The position numbers and the translations under genes are program-made. Below are positions 25,710 to 34,075 of a DNA stretch of 57,700 nucleotides, piece after piece. Each line of letters starts with the position of its first letter. The stretch's first letter is position 1. The notes under the pieces were generated by a model. That model was not told the origin of the DNA, ran no database searches, and worked only from the letters and a program-made list of their open reading frames with translations. Origin of the DNA: Lachnospiraceae bacterium. Its GTDB lineage: Bacteria; Bacillota; Clostridia; Lachnospirales; Lachnospiraceae. The stretch covers positions 1 to 57,700 of the forward strand of contig BLLW01000019.1 in assembly GCA_011959285.1 (NCBI GenBank), read 5' to 3'.

Positions 25710-25958
25710 TGTCCACTGGCGACATTGGAATATTATTCTGATTTGAGTGTTTTCTTACCAATATCTATTACGTGGGTCTCCAGCAGGGTTATGGTTCTTC
25801 CGCATTTTGTGAAAACCCTCTTTCTATTTTGAAAGTTATGTTGTATAATCCTTTGTATAGGCATTTCAGATAACAAATCGTGATAAATTCCCGGAAGAAT
25901 ATATTTTAGTTTGAAATTATTTGAATTTCTTTATCATTATAGATGAATGGAGGATTTT
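25710..25958 (+). promoter_or_regulatory. Intergenic leader region of rho, with a probable -10 box
   Basis: TATAAT at 25844-25849, preceded by TTG, is a good -10, but only a weak -35 (TTTCTA, 25821-25826) is visible. It leaves an AT-rich leader of about 105 bases before rho. No riboswitch fold was recognised. Rho is often autoregulated by attenuation in its leader, which this stretch would allow. Confidence 0.45.
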
Positions 25959-27458
25959 ATGAGAGAAAAGTATGAGTCTTTGGCATTGGCGGATCTGAAG
26001 GCGATAGCGAAAGCCAGAGGGCTGAAAGGAACTTCGACGATGAAGAAGGCAGAGTTGATTGAATTGATGCTCGCGGAGGATGAAAAGGATAAAGCACAGG
26101 GGAAAAATGTGCCGCCTAAATCGGCTCCGGCAAGACCAGCACCGATAAGAACTGCGCCTGCTGGAAGAGCAGATGAAAAGAATGAGCATGGAGAAAGCAG
26201 GACGGAAGGAAGAATTGAGAAAAGCGAATACAGGGCAGAGCGCACGGAAAAGCCGGAATATCGGACGGAGCGCACGGAAGGCAGGGTAGAGGAGCCGAGA
26301 ACGGAGGAGGACAAGTTCCCTGCGGAACTGGACAGCGGTATAGCGGCAAGCGGTATACTGGAGGTCATGCCTGACGGGTACGGATTTATCCGTTGTGAGA
26401 ATTATCTGCCGGGAGATCATGATGTGTATGTGGCGCCCAGCCAGATACGCCGCTTTGGGCTGAAAACGGGAGATATCCTAGAGGGAAATACCCGCGTCAG
26501 AACCCAGGGGGAAAAGTTTGCTGCTCTTCTTTATGTAAAGTCGATTAACGGCTATGCGCCGGAGGTTGCGGCGAGGCGTTGTAATTTTGAAGACATGACG
26601 CCGATTTTTCCGGATGAAAGGCTGCATTTGGAGATGCCGGGAGCGAGTATATCTATGAGAATCATGGATTTGATCAGCCCTGTGGGAAAAGGACAGCGTG
26701 GTATGATCGTTTCTCCGCCAAAGGCTGGTAAAACCACCCTTCTTAAGGACGTGGCAAAGTCCATCAAGCGTAATTCACCGGATATACATTTGATTATCCT
26801 TTTGATTGATGAACGTCCTGAAGAAGTGACAGATATTAAGGAAGCGATTGAGGGACCGAATGTGGAGGTCATTTATTCCACGTTTGATGAGCTGCCGGAT
26901 CATCATAAGCGTGTGGCAGAAATGGTAATTGAAAGAGGAAAACGTCTGGTAGAGCATAAGAAGGATGTGATGATCCTGATTGACAGTATCACCAGACTGA
27001 CAAGGGCATATAATCTGACGGTTCCGCCAAGCGGACGTACCTTGTCGGGAGGTCTTGACCCGGCGGCTCTGCATATGCCGAAGCGTTTTTTTGGCGCTGC
27101 GAGAAACATGCGTGAAGGCGGTTCACTGACGATTCTTGCAACAGCGTTGGTTGACACCGGAAGCAAGATGGATGATGTTGTTTATGAGGAATTTAAGGGA
27201 ACCGGTAATATGGAGCTGGTTCTTGACCGTAAGCTTTCTGAAAAGAGGGTGTTTCCAGCGATTGATATTCCCAAATCCAGTACAAGAAGGGAAGACCTTT
27301 TGCTGGCGCAGGATGAGTTGGAGGCAATCAATATCATGCGTAAGGCGTTAAATGGTCTGAAACCAGAAGAGGCAGTGGATAAAATACTGGATATGTTTGC
27401 AAAGACAAGGAACAATCAGGAATTTGTGAATCTTGTCAAAAAAATAAAATGGTTTTAA
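25959..27458 (+). CDS. rho: Transcription termination factor Rho
   Basis: Hexameric RNA helicase, 499 aa. An N-terminal LADLKAIAKARGLKGTSTMKKAELIELML domain (residues 7-35) is followed by an insertion of about 75 residues rich in Arg, Glu, Pro and Ala with near-repeats around EYRAERTEKP and EYRTERTEG. Next come the cold-shock RNA-binding domain (GILEVMPDGYGFIR), Walker A SPPKAGKTTLL at about 252-262, Walker B VMILIDSITRLTRAYN, and the catalytic and R-loop segments. The ATG at 25959 has GGAGG upstream and is preferred over 25947. It precedes rpmE but is separated from it by a promoter. Confidence 0.97.
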   Translation: MREKYESLALADLKAIAKARGLKGTSTMKKAELIELMLAEDEKDKAQGKNVPPKSAPARPAPIRTAPAGRADEKNEHGESRTEGRIEKSEYRAERTEKPEYRTERTEGRVEEPRTEEDKFPAELDSGIAASGILEVMPDGYGFIRCENYLPGDHDVYVAPSQIRRFGLKTGDILEGNTRVRTQGEKFAALLYVKSINGYAPEVAARRCNFEDMTPIFPDERLHLEMPGASISMRIMDLISPVGKGQRGMIVSPPKAGKTTLLKDVAKSIKRNSPDIHLIILLIDERPEEVTDIKEAIEGPNVEVIYSTFDELPDHHKRVAEMVIERGKRLVEHKKDVMILIDSITRLTRAYNLTVPPSGRTLSGGLDPAALHMPKRFFGAARNMREGGSLTILATALVDTGSKMDDVVYEEFKGTGNMELVLDRKLSEKRVFPAIDIPKSSTRREDLLLAQDELEAINIMRKALNGLKPEEAVDKILDMFAKTRNNQEFVNLVKKIKWF

Positions 27459-27465
27459 AAAATAC

Positions 27466-27494
27466 TTGCATCCTTGCATAAGCTGTGCTACAAT
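27466..27494 (+). promoter_or_regulatory. Promoter of rpmE
   Basis: TTGCAT (27466-27471), a 17-base spacer and TACAAT (27489-27494), starting just after the rho stop. The predicted leader is about 110 bases. Confidence 0.75.
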
Positions 27495-27609
27495 TAAAAA
27501 GCTGTTTCGGGTTATCATTGTGCCAGTGTACATGCCTGCACAGATAGACGGTTCGGCAGATGAGAACAAATTGATTCAGATTATAATGTTATTATAGAGA
27601 GGTGAAAGC
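27495..27609 (+). promoter_or_regulatory. Candidate L31 leader RNA
   Basis: This leader of about 110 bases contains short complementary segments (for example GTGCCAGTGTACATGCCTGCAC) before the GAGAGGTG ribosome binding site. Ribosomal-protein leaders for L31 are known in Firmicutes. I cannot confirm the fold by eye. Confidence 0.3.
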
Positions 27610-27816
27610 ATGAAAGAAGGAATTCATCCTGAGTTTTATCAGGCAACTGTAACTTGCAACTGTGGCAATACATTTGTAACAGGCTCAACGAAAAAGGATA
27701 TTCACGTTGAAGTATGTTCTAAGTGCCATTCATTCTACACCGGTCAGCAGAAGGCAGCGAGAGCCGATGGACGTATTGATAAGTTCAACAAGAAATATGG
27801 TGTGGAAAGCAAATAG
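27610..27816 (+). CDS. rpmE: 50S ribosomal protein L31 (zinc-binding form)
   Basis: Ribosomal protein of 68 aa. The four zinc-binding cysteines are present as TCNCGN and EVCSKCH, marking the C+ (zinc-containing) L31 type. The family-typical C-terminal part (HSFYTGQQK, then VDKF-like IDKFNKKYG) is intact. GAGAGGTG lies 7 bases upstream of the ATG. It has its own promoter and a terminator, and lies between rho and a YqhQ-type gene, a common order in Clostridia. Confidence 0.97.
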   Translation: MKEGIHPEFYQATVTCNCGNTFVTGSTKKDIHVEVCSKCHSFYTGQQKAARADGRIDKFNKKYGVESK

Positions 27817-27827
27817 TTCTGCAGGAA

Positions 27828-27860
27828 AAGGTTGGGGTGTTACATCTCAACCTTATTTTA
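27828..27860 (+). terminator. Intrinsic terminator after rpmE
   Basis: AAGGTTG (27828-27834) pairs with CAACCTT (27848-27854), extended by wobble pairs, and is followed by ATTTTA. It lies 12 bases after the rpmE stop. Confidence 0.6.
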
Positions 27861-27914
27861 ACATGAGGATGTCTCGCAAAGCGTGACATCCGTTGTTTGT
27901 ATATGGAGTGTCAT

Positions 27915-29003
27915 ATGAAGAAAAACAAAGTGAATCGCTCATCGGGAATAGGCGGTCAGGCAGTCTTAGAAGGCGTTATGATGAGGAATAAGGACGATTA
28001 TGCCGTGGCAATCAGGAAGCCTGATGGTGAAATCGAAGTGGAAATGGATGTGTTCCACGGATGCATGCATGGAAGTAAGCTGACTAAAATTCCTTTTATA
28101 AGAGGGGTTTTTAATTTTATTGATTCTCTGCATCTGGGGATGAAGACGCTGAATTTTTCAGCTTCTTTTTATGAAGATGGAGAGGCGGAAGAAACCAAGC
28201 TGGATAAAACCTTGGATAAGGTAACGGGGGGGAAGGGCGAAGGCATACTGATGGGTATAACCACAGTGATTTCCATTGTGCTGGCAGTAGGAATCTTTAT
28301 TTTATTGCCCTATTTTCTTTCATCGCTGTTAGCCGGTTTTGTGAGAAACGCCTCTCTCCTTGCGATTATGGAAGGAGCAATCAGAATCTTGATTTTTCTT
28401 GCCTATGTGGTGGGAATCAGTCTGATGAAAGATATCAGAAGGCTTTATCAGTATCATGGTGCAGAGCATAAATGTATCAATTGTATTGAAAAAGGCAGAC
28501 CGCTCACCGTGCACAATGTGATGCGCAGTTCCCGTATTCATAAACGCTGCGGAACCAGCTTTTTGTTTTTTGTCATGTTTGTCAGTATCATCTTGTTCTT
28601 CTTTATCAGGGTGCAGAATCCGGCTCTTAAAATCGCACTGCGTATTTTATTGATACCGGTTATTGCAGGGATTTCTTACGAGATTATCCGTCTTGCAGGA
28701 AGAAGCGATAATCTTTTTGTAAAGATTATTTCCGCCCCGGGAATGCTTTTGCAGCGTCTCACAACCAAGGAGCCTGACAAGAGCATGGTGGAAGTTGCCA
28801 TGAAATCTGTGGAGGCGGTGTTCGACTGGAAAGCTTACTTAAATGAGACCTTTGGCTATGAAGTGGATGACTCTTGGCTGGTAGATGAACCCATAGACGA
28901 GGAGACAGCAGAGGATAGGGCATCAGTGGATGCGGTAGAAGAGAACGGGCAGGCAGATGAGGAAGCAGCAGACGGGAAAGCGGCGGATGCAGATGGAGTA
29001 TAG
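27915..29003 (+). CDS. DUF1385 (YqhQ-like) membrane protein
   Basis: The protein is about 362 aa. The N-terminal GGQAVLEGVMMRNKDDYAVAIRKPDG-type segment is diagnostic of DUF1385. Two clear hydrophobic segments lie at about 110-135 (ITTVISIVLAVGIFILLPYF) and 150-175, and others near 225-260. The central YHGAEHKCINC and RCGTSFLF stretches contain conserved His and Cys residues. Function is unknown. The acidic C-terminal tail (after about 325) is rich in Glu, Asp and Ala and overlaps the prmC start by 14 bases. The ATG at 27915 is preferred because GGAG is 7 bases upstream. Confidence 0.88.
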   Translation: MKKNKVNRSSGIGGQAVLEGVMMRNKDDYAVAIRKPDGEIEVEMDVFHGCMHGSKLTKIPFIRGVFNFIDSLHLGMKTLNFSASFYEDGEAEETKLDKTLDKVTGGKGEGILMGITTVISIVLAVGIFILLPYFLSSLLAGFVRNASLLAIMEGAIRILIFLAYVVGISLMKDIRRLYQYHGAEHKCINCIEKGRPLTVHNVMRSSRIHKRCGTSFLFFVMFVSIILFFFIRVQNPALKIALRILLIPVIAGISYEIIRLAGRSDNLFVKIISAPGMLLQRLTTKEPDKSMVEVAMKSVEAVFDWKAYLNETFGYEVDDSWLVDEPIDEETAEDRASVDAVEENGQADEEAADGKAADADGV

Positions 29004-29826
29004 AACATTATACGATATGGGTGCAGAGGAGTTGAAAGAGGCTGGCGTGGAGGAAGCGGCGCTGGATGCCAGGCTGTTGCTTGAGGAGGTCTGCGGTACA
29101 GACCGGAATGACCTTTTGGTACATGGGGATCACTTGGTGGCAGAGGATCAGCTTGAGCGATATATGGAATGCATTGATCTGCGGAGCAAACGCATACCTT
29201 TACAGCATATTTTGGGGTATCAGGAGTTCATGGGATTGAAATTCAAGGTAACGCCGGATGTGCTGATTCCCAGGCAGGATACGGAAACGCTGGTGGAGGA
29301 AGTGATGCGTAATCTCCATGACGGCATGCGTATCTTAGATATGTGCACCGGTTCGGGATGTATTCTCTTAAGTCTTTTGCGTTATTCTAATGACTGTGTG
29401 GGCACGGGATGCGACCTTTCGGAAGCGGCGTTGCAGGTGGCGCAGGAAAATGCCCGGGCGCTTTCATTGGAAGCGGAATTTATTCAGAGTGATTTGTTTG
29501 AAAAGGTGCAGGGAAAATACGAGATAATCGTTTCAAATCCGCCTTATATTCCAAGCCAGGAGATTCTGACGCTTATGGAAGAGGTAAGGGATCATGACCC
29601 GCTTATGGCTTTGGATGGAAGAGAAGACGGGTTATACTTTTACAAAGAAATCATTAAAGGAGCAGGGCAGCATCTGCATCCGGGGGGGATGCTTTTTTTT
29701 GAAATCGGATGTACCCAAGCGGAGGATGTGAGCAGATATTTGAAGGAGGCAGGCTATAAGGAAGTGACGGTCTGCAAGGATTTAGCAGGGCTTGACAGAG
29801 TCGTGTCAGGCGTGTATGGAGGTTAG
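28990..29826 (+). CDS. prmC: Release factor glutamine methyltransferase PrmC
   Basis: SAM-dependent enzyme of about 278 aa that methylates the Gln of the GGQ motif in release factors RF1 and RF2. It has an N-terminal helical domain, then [31 protein letters not shown], the SAM loop [10 protein letters not shown], and the catalytic SNPPYIP. The gene overlaps the upstream DUF1385 gene, and its end overlaps the beginning of the next open frame; the true prfA start follows 4 bases after its stop. The start is ATG 28990 or 28996, which is uncertain because the ribosome binding site is poor. Its substrate RF1 is the next gene, the classical pairing. Confidence 0.95.
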   Translation, partial: QMEYRTLYDMGAEELKEAGVEEAALDARLLLEEVCGTDRNDLLVHGDHLVAEDQLERYMECIDLRSKRIPLQHILGYQEFMGLKFKVTPDVLIPRQDTETLVEEVMRNLHDGMRILDMCTGSGCILLSLLRYSNDCVGTGCDLSEAALQVAQENARALSLEAEFIQSDLFEKVQGKYEIIVSNPPYIPSQEILTLMEEVRDHDPLMALDGREDGLYFYKEIIKGAGQHLHPGGMLFFEIGCTQAEDVSRYLKEAGYKEVTVCKDLAGLDRVVSGVYGG

Positions 29827-29830
29827 AACG

Positions 29831-30904
29831 GTGTTTGATAAACTGGAAGACTTATTGATTCGATTTGAAGAAATTATGGGCGAACTGAATGAGCCTACGG
29901 TTGCAAATAATCAGGAGCGGTTCCGCAAGCTGATGAAAGAGCAGAGCGACCTTACGCCTATCGTGAACGCTTACAAAGAATATAAGAAGTCCAAACAGGA
30001 TGTGGAAGATTCTCTTGTGATGCTGGATGAGGAATCGGATGAAGATATGCGCGAAATGCTCAAGGAAGAGCTGAATGGGGCAAAGAAACGTATAGAAGAG
30101 CTGGAGCAGGAGTTAAAAATCCTTCTTCTGCCCAAGGACCCCAACGATGACAAGAATGTTATCGTTGAAATCAGGGCAGGTGCAGGGGGAGACGAAGCGG
30201 CTCTTTTTGCGGCAGAGGTCTATCGTCTTTATGTGCATTATGCGGAGGGGCAGCGTTGGAAAGTGGAGACCATGAACGTGGACGAGATTGGCATCGGCGG
30301 TATGAAAGAAGTCAATTTCATGATCAGCGGTCAGGGAGCCTATTCCAAGCTGAAATATGAAAGCGGCGTCCATCGCGTGCAGCGTGTGCCGGAGACAGAG
30401 TCAGGCGGGCGTATTCACACCTCAACCATTACGGTAGCGGTGATGCCGGAGGTGGAGGATGTGGATATTGTCATTGATGAGAAGGACATCCGTATCGACG
30501 TCATGCGTGCATCGGGAAACGGCGGTCAGTGTGTCAATACTACGGACTCTGCAGTGCGCCTGACCCATTATCCTACTGGAATCGTGGTGTACAGCCAGAC
30601 AGAAAAGTCTCAGCTGCAGAATAAGGCTAAGGCATTTGCGCTGCTGCGTGCCAAACTTTATGATATCGAACAGCAGAAGGCACATGATGCGGAGGCGGAA
30701 CTTAGGAGAAGTCAGATTGGAACCGGGGACCGTTCTGAAAAGATTCGTACTTATAATTTCCCTCAGGGACGTGTTACGGATCACAGGATTGGGCTTACCC
30801 TGTATAAGCTTGACAAGGTGATGGACGGTGATATTCAGGAGATCATCGATGCCTGCATTGCAGCGGACCAGGCGGCGAAGCTGGCGAAGATGAATGAAAA
30901 TTGA
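29831..30904 (+). CDS. prfA: Peptide chain release factor 1
   Basis: RF1 reads UAA and UAG and triggers peptide release. The stop-codon recognition tripeptide appears as PET in [14 protein letters not shown], a Pro-x-Thr RF1 signature. The catalytic GGQ lies in [15 protein letters not shown], where the residue after GGQ is Cys instead of the more usual His. The GTG at 29831 with GGAGG at 29818-29822 gives 357 aa, the normal RF1 length; the longer frame from 29792 would overlap prmC. It is the last gene of the rpmE-yqhQ-prmC-prfA run. Confidence 0.97.
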   Translation: MFDKLEDLLIRFEEIMGELNEPTVANNQERFRKLMKEQSDLTPIVNAYKEYKKSKQDVEDSLVMLDEESDEDMREMLKEELNGAKKRIEELEQELKILLLPKDPNDDKNVIVEIRAGAGGDEAALFAAEVYRLYVHYAEGQRWKVETMNVDEIGIGGMKEVNFMISGQGAYSKLKYESGVHRVQRVPETESGGRIHTSTITVAVMPEVEDVDIVIDEKDIRIDVMRASGNGGQCVNTTDSAVRLTHYPTGIVVYSQTEKSQLQNKAKAFALLRAKLYDIEQQKAHDAEAELRRSQIGTGDRSEKIRTYNFPQGRVTDHRIGLTLYKLDKVMDGDIQEIIDACIAADQAAKLAKMNEN

Positions 30905-30928
30905 AAAGCGGCTTAAGTCTTTGACCAT

Positions 30929-30974
30929 AAAAAGAACCGGCAAACTGTGATTTCTTCACAAGTTTGTCGGCTCT
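30929..30974 (-). terminator. Intrinsic terminator of the minus-strand merR operon
   Basis: On the minus strand a bulged stem, GCCGACAAACT paired with AGTTTGCCGG (30974 to 30934), is followed by TTTTT (30933-30929), immediately after the merR stop. It may also slow plus-strand transcription leaving prfA. Confidence 0.75.
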
Positions 30975-30977
30975 ATC

Positions 30978-31784
30978 TCATGTCTGTGCGTCTTCTGCTT
31001 GATGATGTATTTGTCCTTTAAATGGAGATTTATTGCAATATACAGCAATTGCCTGTTTGACAAAGTCGGCAGTTCCATCGCCGCCTGCTTTATCAATGTT
31101 GCTTTTGAAGCGTTCATCGCATACATACATTTCACCTAATCCGTTAAGGATTTCATCCGTACATGTATAGTAGTGATCGGTTATAAATGTCTGTAATGCA
31201 GAGATTTTCTTTTGCACTTCGTCGGCATTAGGAGTTAAGTGTTTCAATTGTCCTAATTCAGAAAAAATTGTCATTAATTGCTCTGTGAGTTTACTATAAT
31301 TATCTTCATTTCGGGCAATCTCCTTTTGCTTGTATTCTTGATACGCTTTGGTATTGCCCCATTTTGCTTTGACTTCCGCCTCATACTTTTCGATTTCACT
31401 CTTGTCGAAAATATCAAAATTCATTGTTGAAACTCCTTTCATTGTTGCGATTCCTTTGCTTTGGATTTCACGGGTGAAGGTAAGCAGTTTCCCTATGTGT
31501 TCATATTGTAATTCCAACAACCTAATTTGCTGGGCGATTGCTTCTGATGGGTCAAAATCAGGGCTGTCAAGAATAGCCTTGATTTCTTTTAAGGGAAACT
31601 GTAATTCACGAAACAATAAAATGCTTTGCAAACGGTTAAGCGCCGTATCATCATACATTCGATAGCCTGCTTCGGTTACATGTGTTGGTTTCAAAAGTCC
31701 GATTTCATCATAATAATGAAGGGTGCGGGCGGTGATACCAGTCAATTTAACAACGTCATGGACAGACATAGTTTTTTTAGTCAT
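30978..31784 (-). CDS. MerR-family regulator with a TipAS-type ligand domain
   Basis: This 268-aa regulator has an N-terminal MerR helix-turn-helix (VHDVVKLTGITARTLHYYDEIGLLKPT, residues 8-34), a wing (GYRMYDD), a dimerisation helix to about 110, and a C-terminal alpha-helical TipAS-like domain (about 135-260). In TipAL-type proteins this domain binds thiopeptide antibiotics or other drugs. Such regulators twist promoters with 19-bp spacers, and one is found upstream of its operon. It is second in a two-gene minus-strand operon, overlapping the peptidase-like gene by 8 bases, with GGAGG upstream. Its ligand is unknown. Confidence 0.9.
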   Translation of the reverse strand: MTKKTMSVHDVVKLTGITARTLHYYDEIGLLKPTHVTEAGYRMYDDTALNRLQSILLFRELQFPLKEIKAILDSPDFDPSEAIAQQIRLLELQYEHIGKLLTFTREIQSKGIATMKGVSTMNFDIFDKSEIEKYEAEVKAKWGNTKAYQEYKQKEIARNEDNYSKLTEQLMTIFSELGQLKHLTPNADEVQKKISALQTFITDHYYTCTDEILNGLGEMYVCDERFKSNIDKAGGDGTADFVKQAIAVYCNKSPFKGQIHHQAEDAQT

Positions 31785-32688
31785 TCCAAAAGTCCTCCGC
31801 AGCCTCTAGAATTTCTTTTGCTGGTAAAAGTGTCGCTTCGATAACACTTTTTCCGGTTTTTTTCAGATAATGCTTTACTAAATGATAACCACAGGCATAT
31901 CCGGCGCAATAAGGTAAACCTGCTTGCGGATAATTTTGTAATTTAGCCATTTCATCACCATAAAGATAAGCATTGAGATTTTCCAATCCTTGTACATGTA
32001 ATCCGTTCCGGATAATGGGTTTGATACATTCGTTCAAAGTTGCCCTATCTGTTTTGGTCACCCAGGGACCTGCCTTGTCTTCGCCATACAAAGAAGTTGC
32101 AAAGACTTCTGCCAAGCCTTCACTGATTATCATATCTCCAAGTGTGATGTTGTTTTCCCATTCAATAAACTGAAAACGGATATTGTGATTTGTTTCGTGC
32201 GCCAAAGCTGCGGGAAGATGTTCTAATGTATATTCGTTTGGGATTAGCCAGGAAAAAATATATCCCGGTATACCGCCGTCCCCACAATAGCCCTCATTTA
32301 ATATCATATAAGGGTTTTCAGGATTTGCAAGCAATATAGTAAATAGATACTCTTGAACAGGTAAAACAATCCCCTGTTCAAGAAAGCAATTTAACGATTT
32401 CCTGATTGCCAGCGCACATTTTTCCCAAAGTGTATCGTCTGAAATCAGCCGAATATTTTGTTCTTGTGTTTCATCTATCTTAGCTGGTGCAATGTGTCCA
32501 AGCATTGCACTTGCCATAATAACATCATATCCGTTAGGTGTTTTCGCTTTCATGGGAATATTATAATAAGCCCATTTCCTTTCAAAGGGCATCATCAGTT
32601 CAGAACGATAAATGTCGTTCTTTTTATCCAGAGGTGCACGCATAATTTTAGAATAAACGCCGTCTGAACGTATAGCAGATACTTTCAT
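31777..32688 (-). CDS. DUF2268-type putative zinc-dependent protease
   Basis: The 303-aa protein carries a gluzincin-like zinc site, AHETNH (HExxH) at about residues 185-190 and a downstream EGLAE at about 211, the likely third ligand. I recognise the DUF2268 (predicted Zn-protease) type. No signal peptide is seen, so it should be cytoplasmic. AAGGAG lies 9 bases before the ATG. It is the first gene of an operon with a TipAS-type MerR regulator, whose putative operator sits in the promoter. An inducible role in drug or peptide breakdown is plausible, but this is inference. Confidence 0.82.
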   Translation of the reverse strand: MKVSAIRSDGVYSKIMRAPLDKKNDIYRSELMMPFERKWAYYNIPMKAKTPNGYDVIMASAMLGHIAPAKIDETQEQNIRLISDDTLWEKCALAIRKSLNCFLEQGIVLPVQEYLFTILLANPENPYMILNEGYCGDGGIPGYIFSWLIPNEYTLEHLPAALAHETNHNIRFQFIEWENNITLGDMIISEGLAEVFATSLYGEDKAGPWVTKTDRATLNECIKPIIRNGLHVQGLENLNAYLYGDEMAKLQNYPQAGLPYCAGYACGYHLVKHYLKKTGKSVIEATLLPAKEILEAAEDFWND

Positions 32689-32716
32689 CTCTTTAGCTCC
32701 TTTTCTGTTTTCCTAC

Positions 32717-32747
32717 ATAATAAACTATGACGTAACGTTAGAGTCAA
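32717..32747 (-). promoter_or_regulatory. MerR-type promoter with 19-bp spacer and operator dyad
   Basis: On the minus strand, TTGACT (32747-32742), a 19-base spacer and TATTAT (32722-32717). On the plus strand the spacer region holds a dyad, ACTATGACGT - A - ACGTTAGAGT (32724-32744), matching at 8 of 10 positions. A long spacer filled by a dyad is the hallmark of promoters that MerR proteins activate by DNA distortion. Confidence 0.9.
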
Positions 32748-32785
32748 GAGAGAATTTAAAAAAATATATTTGCGCTTGGCATCCG

Positions 32786-33196
32786 GTGGCAGGATGGCAA
32801 AGAAAAATAATTCCCTTTTGCAAAGAAAATGACATCCTCTATTTCGGCTATATGATTCTGGAGCAGGGCGCATTATCCGGTCACTATGATTTGCAGCATC
32901 CGTTTCCCGCTTTTTCATTAAGAGGGATTTCGTTTGGAAAGAAAAAATTCAAGAAGGTCAGTCCGCTTATAGAATGGGAGAGGAAATTGGCTGAAAAATA
33001 TAGGGTGGATGTTTCCCAAATTCCAATTGCATGGGCGCTGGCGAAGCAGGTGGTGCCGATTGTCGGTCTTACTAGGTCGCAGCATGCGCAGGCACTTGAA
33101 AAAGGGGTCAGGGTTGAACTATTGCTGCAGGAAATCCAAGAGCTGGAATCGCTGGCACAGAAGTCCGGCGTAACATGCAGGGGAATCTGGGAATGA
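32786..33196 (+). pseudogene. Aldo/keto reductase remnant (C-terminal part only)
   Basis: The 136 residues match the C-terminal half of the aldo/keto reductase fold: IIPFCKENDILYFGYMILEQGALSG resembles the CRENGI...YSPLAQGLLTG region, and IPIAWALAKQVVPIVGLTRSQHAQ resembles the NADPH-binding ALRWLL...PIPGARN region. The catalytic Asp/Tyr/Lys/His half is missing. The open frame starts right beside the promoter of the minus-strand merR operon, so the 5' half was probably removed or displaced when that cassette arrived. There is no good ribosome binding site. It is unlikely to be functional. Confidence 0.8.
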
Positions 33197-33357
33197 AAAT
33201 TATAGATGATTTTCCAGATATAGAGATTCCCGATAGACAGTATCGTAGATGGCGTGGTTTAAGTCCGCGCCGCTCTTCGCTTTAGTTGCTAAAAAAAAGC
33301 ATTTGGAATACAATAGAGACAATGTGACTGATGGCAGAGAGGAAAACGGAAAGTGTT

Positions 33358-34053
33358 ATGATGAAGAAAAAATTATTGATTATTGAGGACGATATGGATC
33401 TTGCAAAGATAACCAGTGATATGTTGAAAAGCTATGGATATGAAGTTGAGACGGTCAGAGATTGTGAAGGGGCATTTGCGATTCTTACGGATACGCAGTT
33501 TCATCTGATTTTGATGGATATCAATCTGCCCGATGGAACAGGATTTGAGGTGTGCAGGGAGCTTAGGAAGGTGTCTAAGATCCCAGTCATCTTTGCCAGT
33601 GCCAGGACCAGTGAGGATGATAAAGTGCAGGGGCTTGATATGGGCGGAGATGATTATCTTGCCAAGCCGTATTCGCTAAGGGAATTACTTGCAAGGGTGA
33701 ATGCGCTGGTGCGCAGGACTTACGGTGCAGCTGAGGAAGGAAAGGTATGGCAGTTTGGCGAAGTAGTCGTTGATGCGGGAAACAGGACAGTGAATAAGTG
33801 CGGTGCGGAGGTAAAACTGGCTTTAAAGGAATTTGATCTTCTGGCATACCTGTGTGCCCATGGGAATCAGATTATCCGAAAAGAGGAACTGCTCCGCGAA
33901 GTGTGGGGCGCATTTTCGGAAGTTGAGATTTCTACGGTAGCGGTCCATATCAGATGGCTTCGGGAGAAGCTTGAGGAGGACCCGGCAAATCCCCGATTCA
34001 TCAAGACGGTATGGGGCGTTGGGTATCAGATTGATAAGGTGAAGGAAGTGTAA
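33358..34053 (+). CDS. OmpR-family response regulator
   Basis: The DNA-binding response regulator is about 231 aa. The receiver domain has the acidic pair EDD at residues 10-12, the phospho-acceptor Asp54 (LILMDINLPDG), and Lys in DYLAKPY. A winged-helix C-terminus follows (LALKEFDLLAYL, VWG, VAVHIRWLREKL, VWGVGYQ). The start is uncertain: 33358 and 33361 fit the family start MKKKLLIIEDD better than 33331. It pairs with the histidine kinase 22 bases downstream, and an ABC transporter follows. Confidence 0.93.
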   Translation: MMKKKLLIIEDDMDLAKITSDMLKSYGYEVETVRDCEGAFAILTDTQFHLILMDINLPDGTGFEVCRELRKVSKIPVIFASARTSEDDKVQGLDMGGDDYLAKPYSLRELLARVNALVRRTYGAAEEGKVWQFGEVVVDAGNRTVNKCGAEVKLALKEFDLLAYLCAHGNQIIRKEELLREVWGAFSEVEISTVAVHIRWLREKLEEDPANPRFIKTVWGVGYQIDKVKEV

Positions 34054-34075
34054 AACGCTTCGGAATCGAGAAAAA

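Noticed and set aside
25720-25832. Open frame downstream of the purine operon hairpin
   Set aside because: Runs through the hairpin itself; hydrophobic nonsense translation with no start signal.
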